A stretch of 64,000 bases of DNA from JAXLYX01 sp046351215. GTDB lineage: Bacteria; Myxococcota_A; Polyangia; Polyangiales; Houyiibacteriaceae. Location of the stretch: contig JAXLYX010000010.1 of NCBI GenBank assembly GCA_046351215.1, positions 62,001-126,000 on the forward strand. The letters are read 5' to 3'. A program made the translations under genes and the position numbers. Positions within the stretch are counted from its first letter, which is position 1, and each line of letters starts with the position of its first letter. Below, in pieces: positions 16,823-27,057 of this stretch. A model generated the notes under the pieces. It was given only the letters and a program-made list of their open reading frames with translations. It had not been told where the DNA came from and did not search any database.

Positions 16823-17263
16823 ATGACGTATCGGCGGCTCGACCCGCGGACCGAGGAGTGGCTCTTCGAGCGGTGCCGGCTCGTGATCAGCGCGCCGGCG
16901 CGCGGCGTCGTGCTGCAGCGATTCATCGGCCACGCCACCCCGGAGGTCGTCGAACCCATCACGTCGCGGCTCGAGCGGGCCGTCGCACAGCACGGCACGC
17001 TCCGCGTCTTCGACGACTGGGAGGAGGCGACGGGCTACGAGAGCGAGGTCCGCGTCCGGCTCACGGAATGGACGAAGAGGCACCGCGAGGCGATCCCGCT
17101 CACGCACATCCTCGTCCGCTCGAAGCTCCTCGCCATGGGACTCTCGGTCGCGAACCTCGCGATCGACGGGGGTCTCGAGGTCCATACGACCCGCGCCGCG
17201 TTCGAGCGGGAGCTCGCGGCGGCCGTCCAGGCCGCGACGGCGAGCGCGGGCGCGACGCGCTGA
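16823..17263 (+). CDS. STAS/SpoIIAA-like hypothetical protein
   Basis: 146 residues, soluble. The pattern of a short beta strand, RFIGHATPEVVEPITSRLERAVAQHGTLRVFDDWEEATGYES, then ITHILVRSKLLAMGLSVANLAI is that of the SpoIIAA-like (STAS fold) proteins common in myxobacteria, as also seen at 39328-39756. The function of this group is not known; members may act as phosphorylatable switches. A ribosome site GGAGGGGGTGG is directly upstream. It sits 98 bases after coaD. Confidence 0.6.
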   Translation: MTYRRLDPRTEEWLFERCRLVISAPARGVVLQRFIGHATPEVVEPITSRLERAVAQHGTLRVFDDWEEATGYESEVRVRLTEWTKRHREAIPLTHILVRSKLLAMGLSVANLAIDGGLEVHTTRAAFERELAAAVQAATASAGATR

Positions 17264-17273
17264 TGGCCCCTCG

Positions 17274-18509
17274 CTAGAGGAATGCCCGTCGGGGCTCGCG
17301 TGCGAAGGCCGCCGCCCGACCGAGCCTCGCGCCGAGCAGCGCCCGGTCGAGCGTCGTCTCGAGGTCCGGACGATGGTGGGGCGGCAGGACCCAGCCGTGC
17401 GTGCGCGGGGTCTCGAGCAGCGCGAGCGCCTCGAGGCCGACGCGGCCGATGCGGAGCTCGTCGATCGTCGTCGTGCCGGTCTCGACCGCCTCGCGAACGC
17501 GGAGATAGCCGCGCAGGTAGACGACGTCGCGGGCGATGCCCCCGCCGCGGTAGGCACGCTCGGCGAGGGTGATGGCCGACTCGACGCCGAAGCCGTGCTC
17601 GTCGCGCAGGAGCCGGACGGCCTCGCCGAAGCTCGCGCCCTCGTGCATCGCATCCGTCGCGAGCACCCGGCCGGCGAGGATGCGGAGCCTCTCCGCGTCG
17701 AGGACGCCCGCGCGATCCTCGAGGAGGATCGAGAGCCCCTCCTGATCCTCGAACGACCCTGCCGTCCCGGTGGCGAGCAGCCCGAGCGGCTGCCGCCGCC
17801 CGTTGGCCGCCGCGACGAGGTGACCGAGGACCTCGTGCACCGCGAGGCGCACGGCCTCCCGCGCACCGAACCAGCGATCCGCGAGGAAGACCGTGCGCTC
17901 GCCCGCGGCGGCGTTCGCGACGAGCCGGGGCTCGATGCGGACCTCGACGTCGAGCCCCGCGATCGCCGCCACGCGGCGCGCGAGATCCTCGAGCGAGGGG
18001 CCGAACGCCGTCGCGCGCGCCGGGAGCGTCTTCTTCTCGGGGGCGGGCTCGAGGTGCGCGAGCAGCTCGTCGGCGACGGAGCGCACCGTGACCTCGCGTC
18101 CGTGGACCCACACGAGGCTCGATCCCCGGCCGAAGCGTCGCGCCGACATGGGACGGACCCGTCGCGGATCGCCGAGCGCGTCCATCATGGCGAGGTCGAG
18201 CTCGAGCTCGTCGAGACGCGCCGCGTAGAGCGCGCCGGCGACGTGCGCCTCCGCGAGACGGCGCGCGCGATCGACGACGGCGAACGCGGCTCGCTCGACG
18301 GGGACGCGGAGCACCGAGAAGCGGGGCACCACGTGTCGTCCCTTCGACGCGGCCTCCACGAGGCGTGCCCGCTCTTCGGGCTCCCGATGCGCCACGGCCG
18401 CGGGCAGACGCCGCGTGACCTCGTGCAATCGGCTCATGCACGCATCGAGCTCGCGATGCCTCGGATCCACTCGTGCTCCGCCCCGGAGGACGTCCCCGGG
18501 TCCGGGCAT
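17274..18509 (-). CDS. DUF1704 (QEGLA motif) putative zinc metallopeptidase
   Basis: 411 residues. Family of the flavohemoglobin expression-modulating QEGLA motif proteins, related to the eukaryotic tyrosine carboxypeptidases of tubulin (MATCAP). The zinc motif is AVHEVLGHLV (HExxxH, with Leu-Gly where the family usually has Gly-Thr), and the third ligand region is FEDQEGLSILLEDRAG. Residues 110-190 include the basic KKTLPAR segment often seen before the catalytic part. The substrate in bacteria is unknown. The hydrolase lipoprotein gene lies 50 bases upstream in the same direction, so the two may be cotranscribed. An internal Met at 18437 is an alternative start. Confidence 0.8.
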   Translation of the reverse strand: MPGPGDVLRGGARVDPRHRELDACMSRLHEVTRRLPAAVAHREPEERARLVEAASKGRHVVPRFSVLRVPVERAAFAVVDRARRLAEAHVAGALYAARLDELELDLAMMDALGDPRRVRPMSARRFGRGSSLVWVHGREVTVRSVADELLAHLEPAPEKKTLPARATAFGPSLEDLARRVAAIAGLDVEVRIEPRLVANAAAGERTVFLADRWFGAREAVRLAVHEVLGHLVAAANGRRQPLGLLATGTAGSFEDQEGLSILLEDRAGVLDAERLRILAGRVLATDAMHEGASFGEAVRLLRDEHGFGVESAITLAERAYRGGGIARDVVYLRGYLRVREAVETGTTTIDELRIGRVGLEALALLETPRTHGWVLPPHHRPDLETTLDRALLGARLGRAAAFAREPRRAFL

Positions 18510-18559
18510 GGTGCGGTTCCGCGGACGATCCCGCAAGCGCCGCCGGACGGCCCCGGGCC

Positions 18560-19402
18560 TCAGGCGTCTCCGAGAGCCGCGATCGCCTCGCGCAGGAGCG
18601 CCGAGAGCGTGGCGCGGACCTCGGGGGTCACGGCATGGCGGACTCCCTCGACCTCGCGGAGATCGCAGTCGATCCCGAGCGCGTGCAGGCGGCGGACCGT
18701 CCTCCGCGTGGGGCCGAGCTTCACGACGGGATCGACCGTGCCGTGGATCGCGTGGATCGCCGGGAAGGACTCCGGGTCCTCGACGTGCCGGGGCATCAGC
18801 TGCGGCGGGAGCCATCCGGCGACCGGGAAGGAGACGCCCACGTCGTCCGGATGCAGCACCGCGAGGGTGAAGGCGAGCATGCCCCCCTGCGAGAAGCCCG
18901 TGACGATCGGCTCGCCGCGGACCGCTCGGATGCCGCGGAAGTAGCGCATCACGTACGCGATGCGGTTCGCGTTCTCGCGGAGTGCGTCGCTCAGCTCCCG
19001 ATGACGGCCCTGGGTGACCGAGACCGGCGACCAGGTGTATCCGTCGCGGAACGGATCGGGGGCCTCGGGGAGGATCAGGCGGATCGGCGTCGTCACGCCG
19101 CCGAAATAGCCCTGGGGCACCCGGGCGCGATCCCCTCGTCCGTGGATCTGCACGACGAGCGGGAGCTCGGAGTCGAAGTCGACGCGGCCGATGACCACTT
19201 CGTACACGCGGAGCCCCGCCACGCGATGCTCGCGGTAGACGACGCCCGGTCGTTGCACACGGACGGGCCCCTCGACGATCGGAGCGGGGATCGCTCCGGC
19301 CGGACGCGCACCGACGCTGCATCCCGCGCCCGCCACGAAGCACGCGGCGAGCAGGGAGAGGAGGCGGATCCGAAATCGTCGCGAACGTTCCTGCACCGTC
19401 AT
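18560..19402 (-). CDS. lipoprotein alpha/beta hydrolase (esterase-like)
   Basis: 280 residues. Residues 1-28 are a lipoprotein signal peptide (Arg-rich start, hydrophobic core, lipobox VAGAGC). The mature part is an alpha/beta hydrolase of the phospholipase/carboxylesterase group: oxyanion strand VVQIHGRGD, nucleophile elbow TGFSQGGM (GxSxG), acid Asp in HGTVDPVV, and base His in GVRHAV. All three catalytic residues are present. The likely site is the periplasmic face of a membrane; the substrate is unknown. Start at 19402 is chosen because the Arg-rich signal peptide begins there; an upstream ATG at about 19450 would add a non-signal-like extension. Confidence 0.82.
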   Translation of the reverse strand: MTVQERSRRFRIRLLSLLAACFVAGAGCSVGARPAGAIPAPIVEGPVRVQRPGVVYREHRVAGLRVYEVVIGRVDFDSELPLVVQIHGRGDRARVPQGYFGGVTTPIRLILPEAPDPFRDGYTWSPVSVTQGRHRELSDALRENANRIAYVMRYFRGIRAVRGEPIVTGFSQGGMLAFTLAVLHPDDVGVSFPVAGWLPPQLMPRHVEDPESFPAIHAIHGTVDPVVKLGPTRRTVRRLHALGIDCDLREVEGVRHAVTPEVRATLSALLREAIAALGDA

Positions 19403-19577
19403 GGACGCCGTCGGCGCGAGGGGATCGGCCCCGGCGACGCGGTCCTCCATCCTACCAGAGGAGGACGAAGGCGAGCCAATCGGGACTCCGTGGCTGCACC
19501 TCGCCCTTCCAGGGTCCGTCGGCCGCTGATACCTTGGTCGAGGACGGTGGGCGGAAGCCCAGGGGAGGTCTACTCGC

Positions 19578-21620
<2,043 letters not shown>

Positions 21621-21643
21621 GGACGTCCGGCGGACGGAACGTG

Positions 21644-21676
21644 CGAGGGGCCGCTCCAGCAGGAGTCGGCCCCTCG
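21644..21676. terminator. strong bidirectional hairpin terminator after prkA
   Basis: Arms CGAGGGGCCG (21644-21653) and CGGCCCCTCG (21667-21676) pair perfectly over 10 bases, and CTCC/GGAG pair inside around the loop AGCA with one bulged T. It lies between the convergent stops of prkA (21620) and the lipoprotein gene (21696), so it can serve both. Confidence 0.75.
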
Positions 21677-21695
21677 TCGTGTCGTGGCGAGCCTC

Positions 21696-22619
21696 TCAGT
21701 TCGTCTCGGGCGTGATCGTGAACGGCACGATGATCGTGTCGCCGATGGTTCCGTCGGACTGCAGGGGATCGACGAGGAGATTGCCCTCGTACGTCCCGTC
21801 GCCGTCGGGATCGACGAGCGTCCCGTTCCAGAACGCGGGGTCCGACGCCGAGCCCACCGCCGTGCCGTCCGGGAGCAGGTACACGCACTGCCAGTTGAGC
21901 AGGATGCCCTTTCCGATCGAGAGGTTCGAGTGGTAGCTCGTGGTGCCGTCGCAGCGCAGCGGGACCCACTGGTCCTCGTAGCGCATCGTCAGCGGCGTGG
22001 TGAGCGAGAGCTCGGGGGCGGTCGACGAGAGCGCGTAGAGGTCCTTCGGGAGCTGCTGCCCATCGCCGTAGGGCAGGTCGGGGACGCAGTTCTGGGGGGA
22101 CGCCGTGGTGCAGGGCGCGCTCGCGTCCGTCAGCGTCACGTACACGCCGACCGAGCCGTCGTCGGCGTCGGTGACGACGTTGACGAGGGCGATGCCGCCG
22201 TAGGAGCCGCTGCCGATGTACGAGAGCGTGCCGACGACGCGGTACGGCGACGTGGTGCAGTGCCAGTCGACCTGCACGTCGTTTCCGCTGAACGTGGTCG
22301 TCGAGCTGCCGACGCACGCGTCGGGGACGTAGTCGGTGCCGGGACCGAACGGAGCCGGGATGAGGAAGGCCTCGTTGTACGTGCCCGTCGAGCCGCGGAC
22401 GGGACCGATCATGGCCGCGAACTGGTCGAGCTCGACCGCATCCGTCAGCAGGATGTAGCCGGCCTCCGACGGGGGCGGAGCGTCTTCGCCGCCGCACGAG
22501 GCGAGCGAGAGGAGCGCCGCGGACATCCCGAGGGCTCGGAGGGCTCGGAGGGAACGGAAGCGCGGCTCCGCGTCGGAGCGCGCATTCGAAGTGGCGGGGT
22601 GCTGCATCCGGAAGCTCAT
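21696..22619 (-). CDS. hypothetical lipoprotein
   Basis: 307 residues from the start at 22619. After an unusually long basic N-terminus the hydrophobic core ends in a lipobox (LASCGG) at about residue 42. The mature chain is rich in Gly, Thr, Ser, Asp and has five or six cysteines that could form disulfides, with a beta-sandwich look and an acidic DPDGDGTYEG loop. No family was recognised. A second start at 22607 would shorten the basic N-terminus. Reading frame extends upstream to 22691, but that part lies in the group II intron and is not coding. Likely surface or periplasmic. Confidence 0.65.
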   Translation of the reverse strand: MSFRMQHPATSNARSDAEPRFRSLRALRALGMSAALLSLASCGGEDAPPPSEAGYILLTDAVELDQFAAMIGPVRGSTGTYNEAFLIPAPFGPGTDYVPDACVGSSTTTFSGNDVQVDWHCTTSPYRVVGTLSYIGSGSYGGIALVNVVTDADDGSVGVYVTLTDASAPCTTASPQNCVPDLPYGDGQQLPKDLYALSSTAPELSLTTPLTMRYEDQWVPLRCDGTTSYHSNLSIGKGILLNWQCVYLLPDGTAVGSASDPAFWNGTLVDPDGDGTYEGNLLVDPLQSDGTIGDTIIVPFTITPETN

Positions 22620-22675
22620 GGGCCCGCGGAGCATACACCATGCGACGTCGTCCGGACCATGGTCGGTTGGGCCGA

Positions 22676-22683
22676 AACGACGG
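22676..22683. repeat. 8-bp direct repeat, intron-proximal copy at 3' end
   Basis: AACGACGG on the plus strand, directly touching the inferred 3' end of the group II intron. An identical copy touches the 5' end at 24528-24535. Confidence 0.7.
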
Positions 22684-22685
22684 AT

Positions 22686-22760
22686 CGGCATAGGGGCCCG
22701 GGGAAATCCCCCGGGACCCCTGCCACACCACCGGACATGCGGGTCCGCATCCGGCGGTTC
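22686..22760 (-). ncRNA. group II intron domains V and VI
   Basis: Domain V is at about 22725-22760: minus-strand GAACCGCCGGATGCGG, then CCGCATGTCCGGTGGT, folds into the typical bulged hairpin. Domain VI is at 22687-22723: the arms pair as GGCA/TGCC, GGGG/CCCC and CCCGGGG/CCCCGGG around a GATTT loop, with an unpaired TA whose A (opposite 22691) is the expected lariat branch point. The RNA core thus looks intact although the protein is not. Confidence 0.85.
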
Positions 22761-22772
22761 GGAGAGTTGAGG

Positions 22773-24084
22773 TTACTCGGCCAGCCTCGGGATCCCGAGC
22801 TGGTCGAAGTAGCGGGTGGGGAAGGCGACGTGGATGAGCTGGGCGGAGTTCTTCCACCAGCGACGCCGGTTGCTGGCGACCCGCGTGGCTCCGAGCTCGG
22901 AGAGCCCCCGGGCCCGCAGCTCGCGGTAGATCGTCGGACCGTGGCGCCAGTGCTTGAGGTGCAACGCCCGTATCCGGTGCCGGATCCACTTGTCGAGCTC
23001 GCGGAAGATCTTGGGGGTATCGGCGAGGCGGAAGTAGCTCTTCCATCCCGTCAGGTACGACCGTAGGTCCTGCGCGACTCGTTCGATGCTCTGGCTCCGG
23101 GTCCGGCGCGTGATCTCCCGCACGCGATCCTTCATCACCGTCAGGGCCTTGGGCGCGACCCGCCGCTTCACCTCGCCCCCCTCGCGCGCTCCAGAAGGAG
23201 TACCGAGCAGCTTTCGGTTCTGCGGCCGGTCCACCGCGCTCTTGGCTTCGTTCACTCGGAGTCGGAGGTTCGCGTAGAGCCGCCGCAGCAGCCCCATCAC
23301 GCGTTCGCCCGCGCGTCGCGACCGCACGTACGTTGCAGTCGTCGGCGTACCGCACGAACGCGTGTCCACGCGTTTCTCGAAACTTCCTTGTCGACCTCGT
23401 CCAAGAGCACGTTCGCGAGCAGCGGCGGAAGCGGTCCGCCTTGCGGCGTCCCCTCGCGTCGCTCCATCACGACCCCGTTCACCATCATCCCGGCTTCGAG
23501 ATAGCGGCGAATCAACCGAGCAGCCTCTTGTCCTCGATCCGCCTCGCAAGCCTTCCCATCAGCACGTCGTGGTTCACGCGGTCGAAGAACTTCTCCAGAT
23601 CCACGTCCACCACGAAGCGACGGCCTTCGTTCACGTACCGCTGCGCTTGCACGACCGCGTCGTGGGCGCTTCGTCGGGTCGGAAGCCGTAGCTGTGCTGC
23701 GAGAAGGTCGGGTCGAACCGAGGTCGAGCACCTGCAGGATGGCTTGTTGGATGAACCGATCGACGACGGTCAGGATGCCGAGGTTTCTCGTACCCCACCG
23801 CCGCTCTTCGGGATCGCGTGCCTTCGCACCGGCGACGGCTGGTACGTGCCCGCGAGCAGTTGCTCGCGGAGCGCGGGCCAGTGCGTCTTCAGGTGCTCCG
23901 GCAGCTCATCCACCGTCATCCCGTCGATGCCGGCGCTGCCCTTGTTCTTCCTCACCCGTTTCAGCGCGGCCTGGAGGTTCGTGCGTTCGCACACGCATCC
24001 CATCAGGTCGCTCGCTCCCGAGCGCTCGTTTCCGTGCGTCGCCGTGGGCGCTTTCCGCGCTCCGATCCGTCTTCGGGGCTTCAC
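22773..24084 (-). pseudogene. ltrA: group II intron reverse transcriptase/maturase, frameshifted
   Basis: Joining the three frames gives a near-complete group II reverse transcriptase of about 420 residues. The N-terminal part (24084 to about 23785) holds KNKGSAGIDGMTVDEL. A second part holds VVDRFIQQAILQVLD, the thumb/palm segments and EGTPQGGPL (about 23460). The catalytic RYADD is at about 23350, and the maturase part (FRELDKWIRHRIRALHLKHWR, then WKNSAQLIHVAFPTRYFDQLG) runs to 22773. Breaks in phase occur near 23782, 23725, 23690, 23517, 23375, 23335 and around 23205, at least six in all. Inactive as written, unless these are sequencing errors. Confidence 0.85.
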
Positions 24085-24527
24085 CCCGCTCGTGGATCAG
24101 ATGCCGAGTTGCCTCGACATCTGCGGCCTTTTGCCTCCGAGACGCACGTTCGTTTCGCTCTCCTCTCCGTTCGGCCCTTCATCGCGGTTCCCCGCGACTA
24201 CTACGGCCTCGGCTGACTTCTCGCTCCGCTTTCGCGTGGCCCTTTCAGGCCCGAGGCGAGATCTCCCCAGGTAAGAACGCGACCCTTCACCGCGCGACCG
24301 CCCGATTTACGTCGCTTGAGCCTCGACCATCGGAGCTTCGCGGTGCGTTGCCCGCTCGCCCCACTCGGCGCCGCCTCATATCGGGTTCTTGTCCATCGGC
24401 CCGCGGTTTCGCTCCCCGCTTCCTCCCCACGGTCGGTCGCCCTTCCGCAGTTGCGGTTCGCTTCGATCAGGATGGTCTCCTCTCGGCGGGACTTGCACCC
24501 GCTAGGTCGCGCCCATGCTGGGCGCAC

Positions 24528-24535
24528 AACGACGG
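24528..24535. repeat. 8-bp direct repeat, intron-proximal copy at 5' end
   Basis: AACGACGG on the plus strand, directly touching the intron 5' end; identical to 22676-22683. Confidence 0.7.
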
Positions 24536-24541
24536 AACGGC

Positions 24542-24563
24542 AACGGCCCCCGAAGGGGCCGTT
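24542..24563. terminator. hairpin terminator downstream of acyl-CoA dehydrogenase operon
   Basis: Arms AACGGCCCC (24542-24550) and GGGGCCGTT (24555-24563) pair perfectly around the tetraloop CGAA (TTCG on the minus strand). It follows the leftward acyl-CoA dehydrogenase stop at 24606 and stands 14 bases before the intron insertion point. No long T-tract follows. Confidence 0.65.
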
Positions 24564-24605
24564 CCTTTCCCGTGCGCGACGCCGTCGTCGTGAACGGTAA
24601 TGGGT

Positions 24606-25727
24606 TCAGAGGGTGCCCGCCGCGATCCGCCGACCGAGGTCGGCGAGGCGGCTCTGGGCGCCGCCGAGCGTGAACTCGAGGTGCTTCGAGGTCAGGAAGT
24701 AGCGGTGGAGCGGGTAGTCGCGGTCGAAGCCCATGCCGCCGTGCACGTGCTGGGCCGCCGCACAGACGCGGGCTCCCGCCTCGGCGGCGAGGAACTTCGC
24801 GACGTCGAGGGCGCTCGCGTACGCCCGGCCCGAGTCCATGAGCCAGGCGGCCTGGAGCATCGCGACCTTGATCGACTCGGTGTCGATGAACGCATCGCCG
24901 ACGCGCTGGCTGACGCCCTGGAAGGCGCCGATGGGCACGCCGAACTGCTTGCGCTCCTTGCTGTAGTTCGCGGTGAGCAGGAGCGCGCCCTCGGCGACCC
25001 CGTACTCCTTCGCGACCATCGCGAGCGTCGAGACGTCGACGGTGTAGTCGAGGGCCTCGCGGCCGCGCTCGCCGACGGCGAGCACGTCCTCGGCCGCGAC
25101 CTTCGCGCCCTCGAGCACGAGCTCGACGAGGGGCTCGCCGTTCGTGCCGAGCTGCTTCGCGGTGCGGACCCCCGCGGCCTTCGGATCGAGGAGGAAGACG
25201 CCCACGCCGCCGCCGACGCGCGCCGGGACGAGGATGCGCGACGCCTGCGCGAAGTAGCCGACGTTGGTGAAGACGCCGTTCAGGCGGTAGCCGTCGCCGT
25301 CGGCCTCGGCACGCGCCGCGGGGTTCTTCGCGTCGCGGCTCGCGTACTCGGCGAGCGCGGCGGAGAGGATCGTCTCGCCCGACGCGACGCCGGGGAGGAG
25401 GCGCTGCTTCTGGGCGTCCGAGCCGAACTTCGCGATCGGCAAGGCCGCCGAGGCCAGCGTCTCGACCGCCGGGATCGGCGCGACCGTGCGTCCGACCTGG
25501 TGCAGGAGGATGCAGAGCTCGAGCAGGCCCATGCCCGCCCCGCCGACCGACTCGGGGAGCGCGAGCGCGAGCATCCCCGCGTCGCCGAGGGCCTTCCAGG
25601 CCTTCTCGTGGAACCACTGCTCCTGCTTCTCGAGCTGCTTGAGCGATTCGTCCGTGACGAGCTCGCCGAGCACCTTCTTGATGGCGGAGCGGATCTCCTG
25701 CTGCTCTTCGGTGAAGCTGAAGTCCAT
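24606..25727 (-). CDS. acyl-CoA dehydrogenase, small subunit-like
   Basis: 373 residues, acyl-CoA dehydrogenase fold. N-terminal helical domain DFSFTEEQQEIR, middle beta domain, and C-terminal helices with KERKQFGVPIGAFQGVSQRVGD (FAD contact) and HVHGGMGFDRDYPLHRYF. FAD-binding residues are poorer than in its neighbour: the usual TEPxxGSD segment is replaced by ALAEYASRD. Such pairs of one complete and one reduced dehydrogenase form alpha2beta2 enzymes that act on CoA thioesters of steroid side chains in actinobacteria. That model fits this pair but is inference. It follows the partner gene by 15 bases with a good GAGGAG site. Confidence 0.85.
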   Translation of the reverse strand: MDFSFTEEQQEIRSAIKKVLGELVTDESLKQLEKQEQWFHEKAWKALGDAGMLALALPESVGGAGMGLLELCILLHQVGRTVAPIPAVETLASAALPIAKFGSDAQKQRLLPGVASGETILSAALAEYASRDAKNPAARAEADGDGYRLNGVFTNVGYFAQASRILVPARVGGGVGVFLLDPKAAGVRTAKQLGTNGEPLVELVLEGAKVAAEDVLAVGERGREALDYTVDVSTLAMVAKEYGVAEGALLLTANYSKERKQFGVPIGAFQGVSQRVGDAFIDTESIKVAMLQAAWLMDSGRAYASALDVAKFLAAEAGARVCAAAQHVHGGMGFDRDYPLHRYFLTSKHLEFTLGGAQSRLADLGRRIAAGTL

Positions 25728-25742
25728 GACCGGGTACTCCTC

Positions 25743-26918
25743 TCAGCGACCGAGACGCGGCATGCGGAGGCCGGCCTGGCAGATGATGTCGCGCTGGATC
25801 TCGTTCGTGCCGCCGCCGAACGTGAGGACGAGCGTCATGCGATAGAACTTCTCGAGACGACCGCGGATCACGGTGCCCTTCGAGTCGCGGTGGAGGCAGC
25901 CCGCCGCGCCGTGGACCTCCATGAGGAGGCGCGAGGCCTCGACGTAGAACTCCGAGCTGTAGACCTTGATCGCCGAGGCGTCGGCCGGGTTCAGCGTGTC
26001 CTTGGCGATGTTGAAGGCCTGCTGCCAGTTGAGGAGCTTCAACACCTCGAGCTTCGCGTGGACGCGCGCGAGGTTCGCCTGGACCCAGGGGAGGTCGATG
26101 ACCTTGCCGCCGTTGCCGTCCGGCGTCTCCTTGGCCCAGTCGATCGTCTGCGCCCAGAGGGTCTCGAGCGGTCCGACGGCCGAGAGGGCGACGCGCTCGT
26201 GGTTGAGCTGCGTCGTGATGAGCTGCCAGCCGCCGTGCTCCTTGCCGACGAGGTTCTCGACGGGGACGCGGACGTTGTCGAAGTAGCAGGCGTGGACGTT
26301 GTTGTCGCCGAGCGCCTTGATCCGCGTGATCTGCAGGCCCGGCGCGTTCGCCGGCACGATGATCATCGAGATCGCCTTGTGCGCCGGCGCGTTCGGGTCC
26401 GTGCGCGCCGCGAGCCAGATGTAGTCGGCGTGATCGGCGAGCGACGTCCAGATCTTCTGGCCGTTGATCACGTACTCGTTCCCGTCGCGGACGGCGGTCG
26501 TCTTGAGCGACGCGAGGTCCGTGCCCGAGCCCGGCTCGGTGTAGCCGATCGAGAAGTGGCACTTCCCCTGCAGGATGAGGGGCGGGTACTTCTTCTTCTG
26601 CGCCTCGGTGCCGAACTTGAGGAGCGTGGGACCGACGGTGTTCAGCGTGAGGATGGGCACGGGGAAGCCGGCCCGCTGGGTCTCGTCGAAGAAGATGAAC
26701 TGCTCGATGGGGCCGCGTTCCTGGCCGCCGTGCTCCTTCGGCCAGCCGATGCCGAGCCAGCCGTCGCGGCCGAGCTTCTGGATCGCCTGGTGGTAGAGAG
26801 GGCCGCCGCCTTCGGTCGCGTCGAGCTCGGCGAGGAGCTCGTCGGTGATGAGGGCGTCGAGATAGGCCCGGAGCTCGTCGCGGAGCGCCTTCTGTTCGGG
26901 CGTGTAATCGAGGTACAT
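25743..26918 (-). CDS. acyl-CoA dehydrogenase, large subunit-like
   Basis: 391 residues. Typical features are DGWLGIGWPKEHGGQ in the N-terminal domain, the FAD-binding TEPGSGTDLASLKTTA, KIWTS, and the C-terminal FGGGTNEIQRDIICQAGL. It oxidises an acyl-CoA to the 2-enoyl-CoA with FAD, passing electrons to ETF. The start ATG has GAGGAG just upstream. First gene of a two-gene operon; a palindromic operator lies 61 bases upstream of the start. The chain closely follows the pattern of FadE-type enzymes of bulky substrates (long helices near 260-300) rather than short-chain fatty acid enzymes, but the substrate is unproven. Confidence 0.88.
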   Translation of the reverse strand: MYLDYTPEQKALRDELRAYLDALITDELLAELDATEGGGPLYHQAIQKLGRDGWLGIGWPKEHGGQERGPIEQFIFFDETQRAGFPVPILTLNTVGPTLLKFGTEAQKKKYPPLILQGKCHFSIGYTEPGSGTDLASLKTTAVRDGNEYVINGQKIWTSLADHADYIWLAARTDPNAPAHKAISMIIVPANAPGLQITRIKALGDNNVHACYFDNVRVPVENLVGKEHGGWQLITTQLNHERVALSAVGPLETLWAQTIDWAKETPDGNGGKVIDLPWVQANLARVHAKLEVLKLLNWQQAFNIAKDTLNPADASAIKVYSSEFYVEASRLLMEVHGAAGCLHRDSKGTVIRGRLEKFYRMTLVLTFGGGTNEIQRDIICQAGLRMPRLGR

Positions 26919-26978
26919 GGACTCCTCGAGACGGGGATGGGGCGAGCCGGCGCGAGACGACCGAGCCGGTCCGGTGAA

Positions 26979-26992
26979 TAGAACGTGTTCTA
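26979..26992. promoter_or_regulatory. palindromic operator matching the KstR consensus
   Basis: TAGAACGTGTTCTA is a perfect 14-base palindrome with GT at its centre. It fits TnnAACnnGTTnnA, the site of the TetR-type regulator KstR that controls sterol catabolism in actinobacteria, at every specified base. It sits 61 bases before the start of the acyl-CoA dehydrogenase operon in an otherwise GC-rich region. No tetR gene lies nearby in the window. Confidence 0.7.
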
Positions 26993-27057
26993 CTCTCGCC
27001 CCGCGCCGATGGCAAGGCGGCCCGGAATCCCGATGTAGGGGTCGTTCGGGAGGCCGC

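Larger units (their letters stand above)
22684..24527 (-). mobile_element. group II intron, about 1.84 kb
   Basis: On the minus strand the element begins with GTGCGCCCAGCATGGGCG (from 24527), a usual group II 5' end. It carries a reverse transcriptase/maturase reading frame, then domain V and domain VI, and ends with GAT at 22684. The branch-point adenosine of domain VI is opposite 22691, seven bases before the end, as expected. Terminator-like hairpin sequence lies in the 5' flank, as is common for group IIC insertions, but I cannot assign the class. The encoded protein is broken by many frameshifts, so this copy can move only with help, if at all. Confidence 0.9.

Noticed and set aside
22620..22691. 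Upstream extension of the lipoprotein gene (start at 22691)
   Set aside because: The extra codons lie partly in intron domain VI and are not signal-peptide-like; the start at 22619 fits better.
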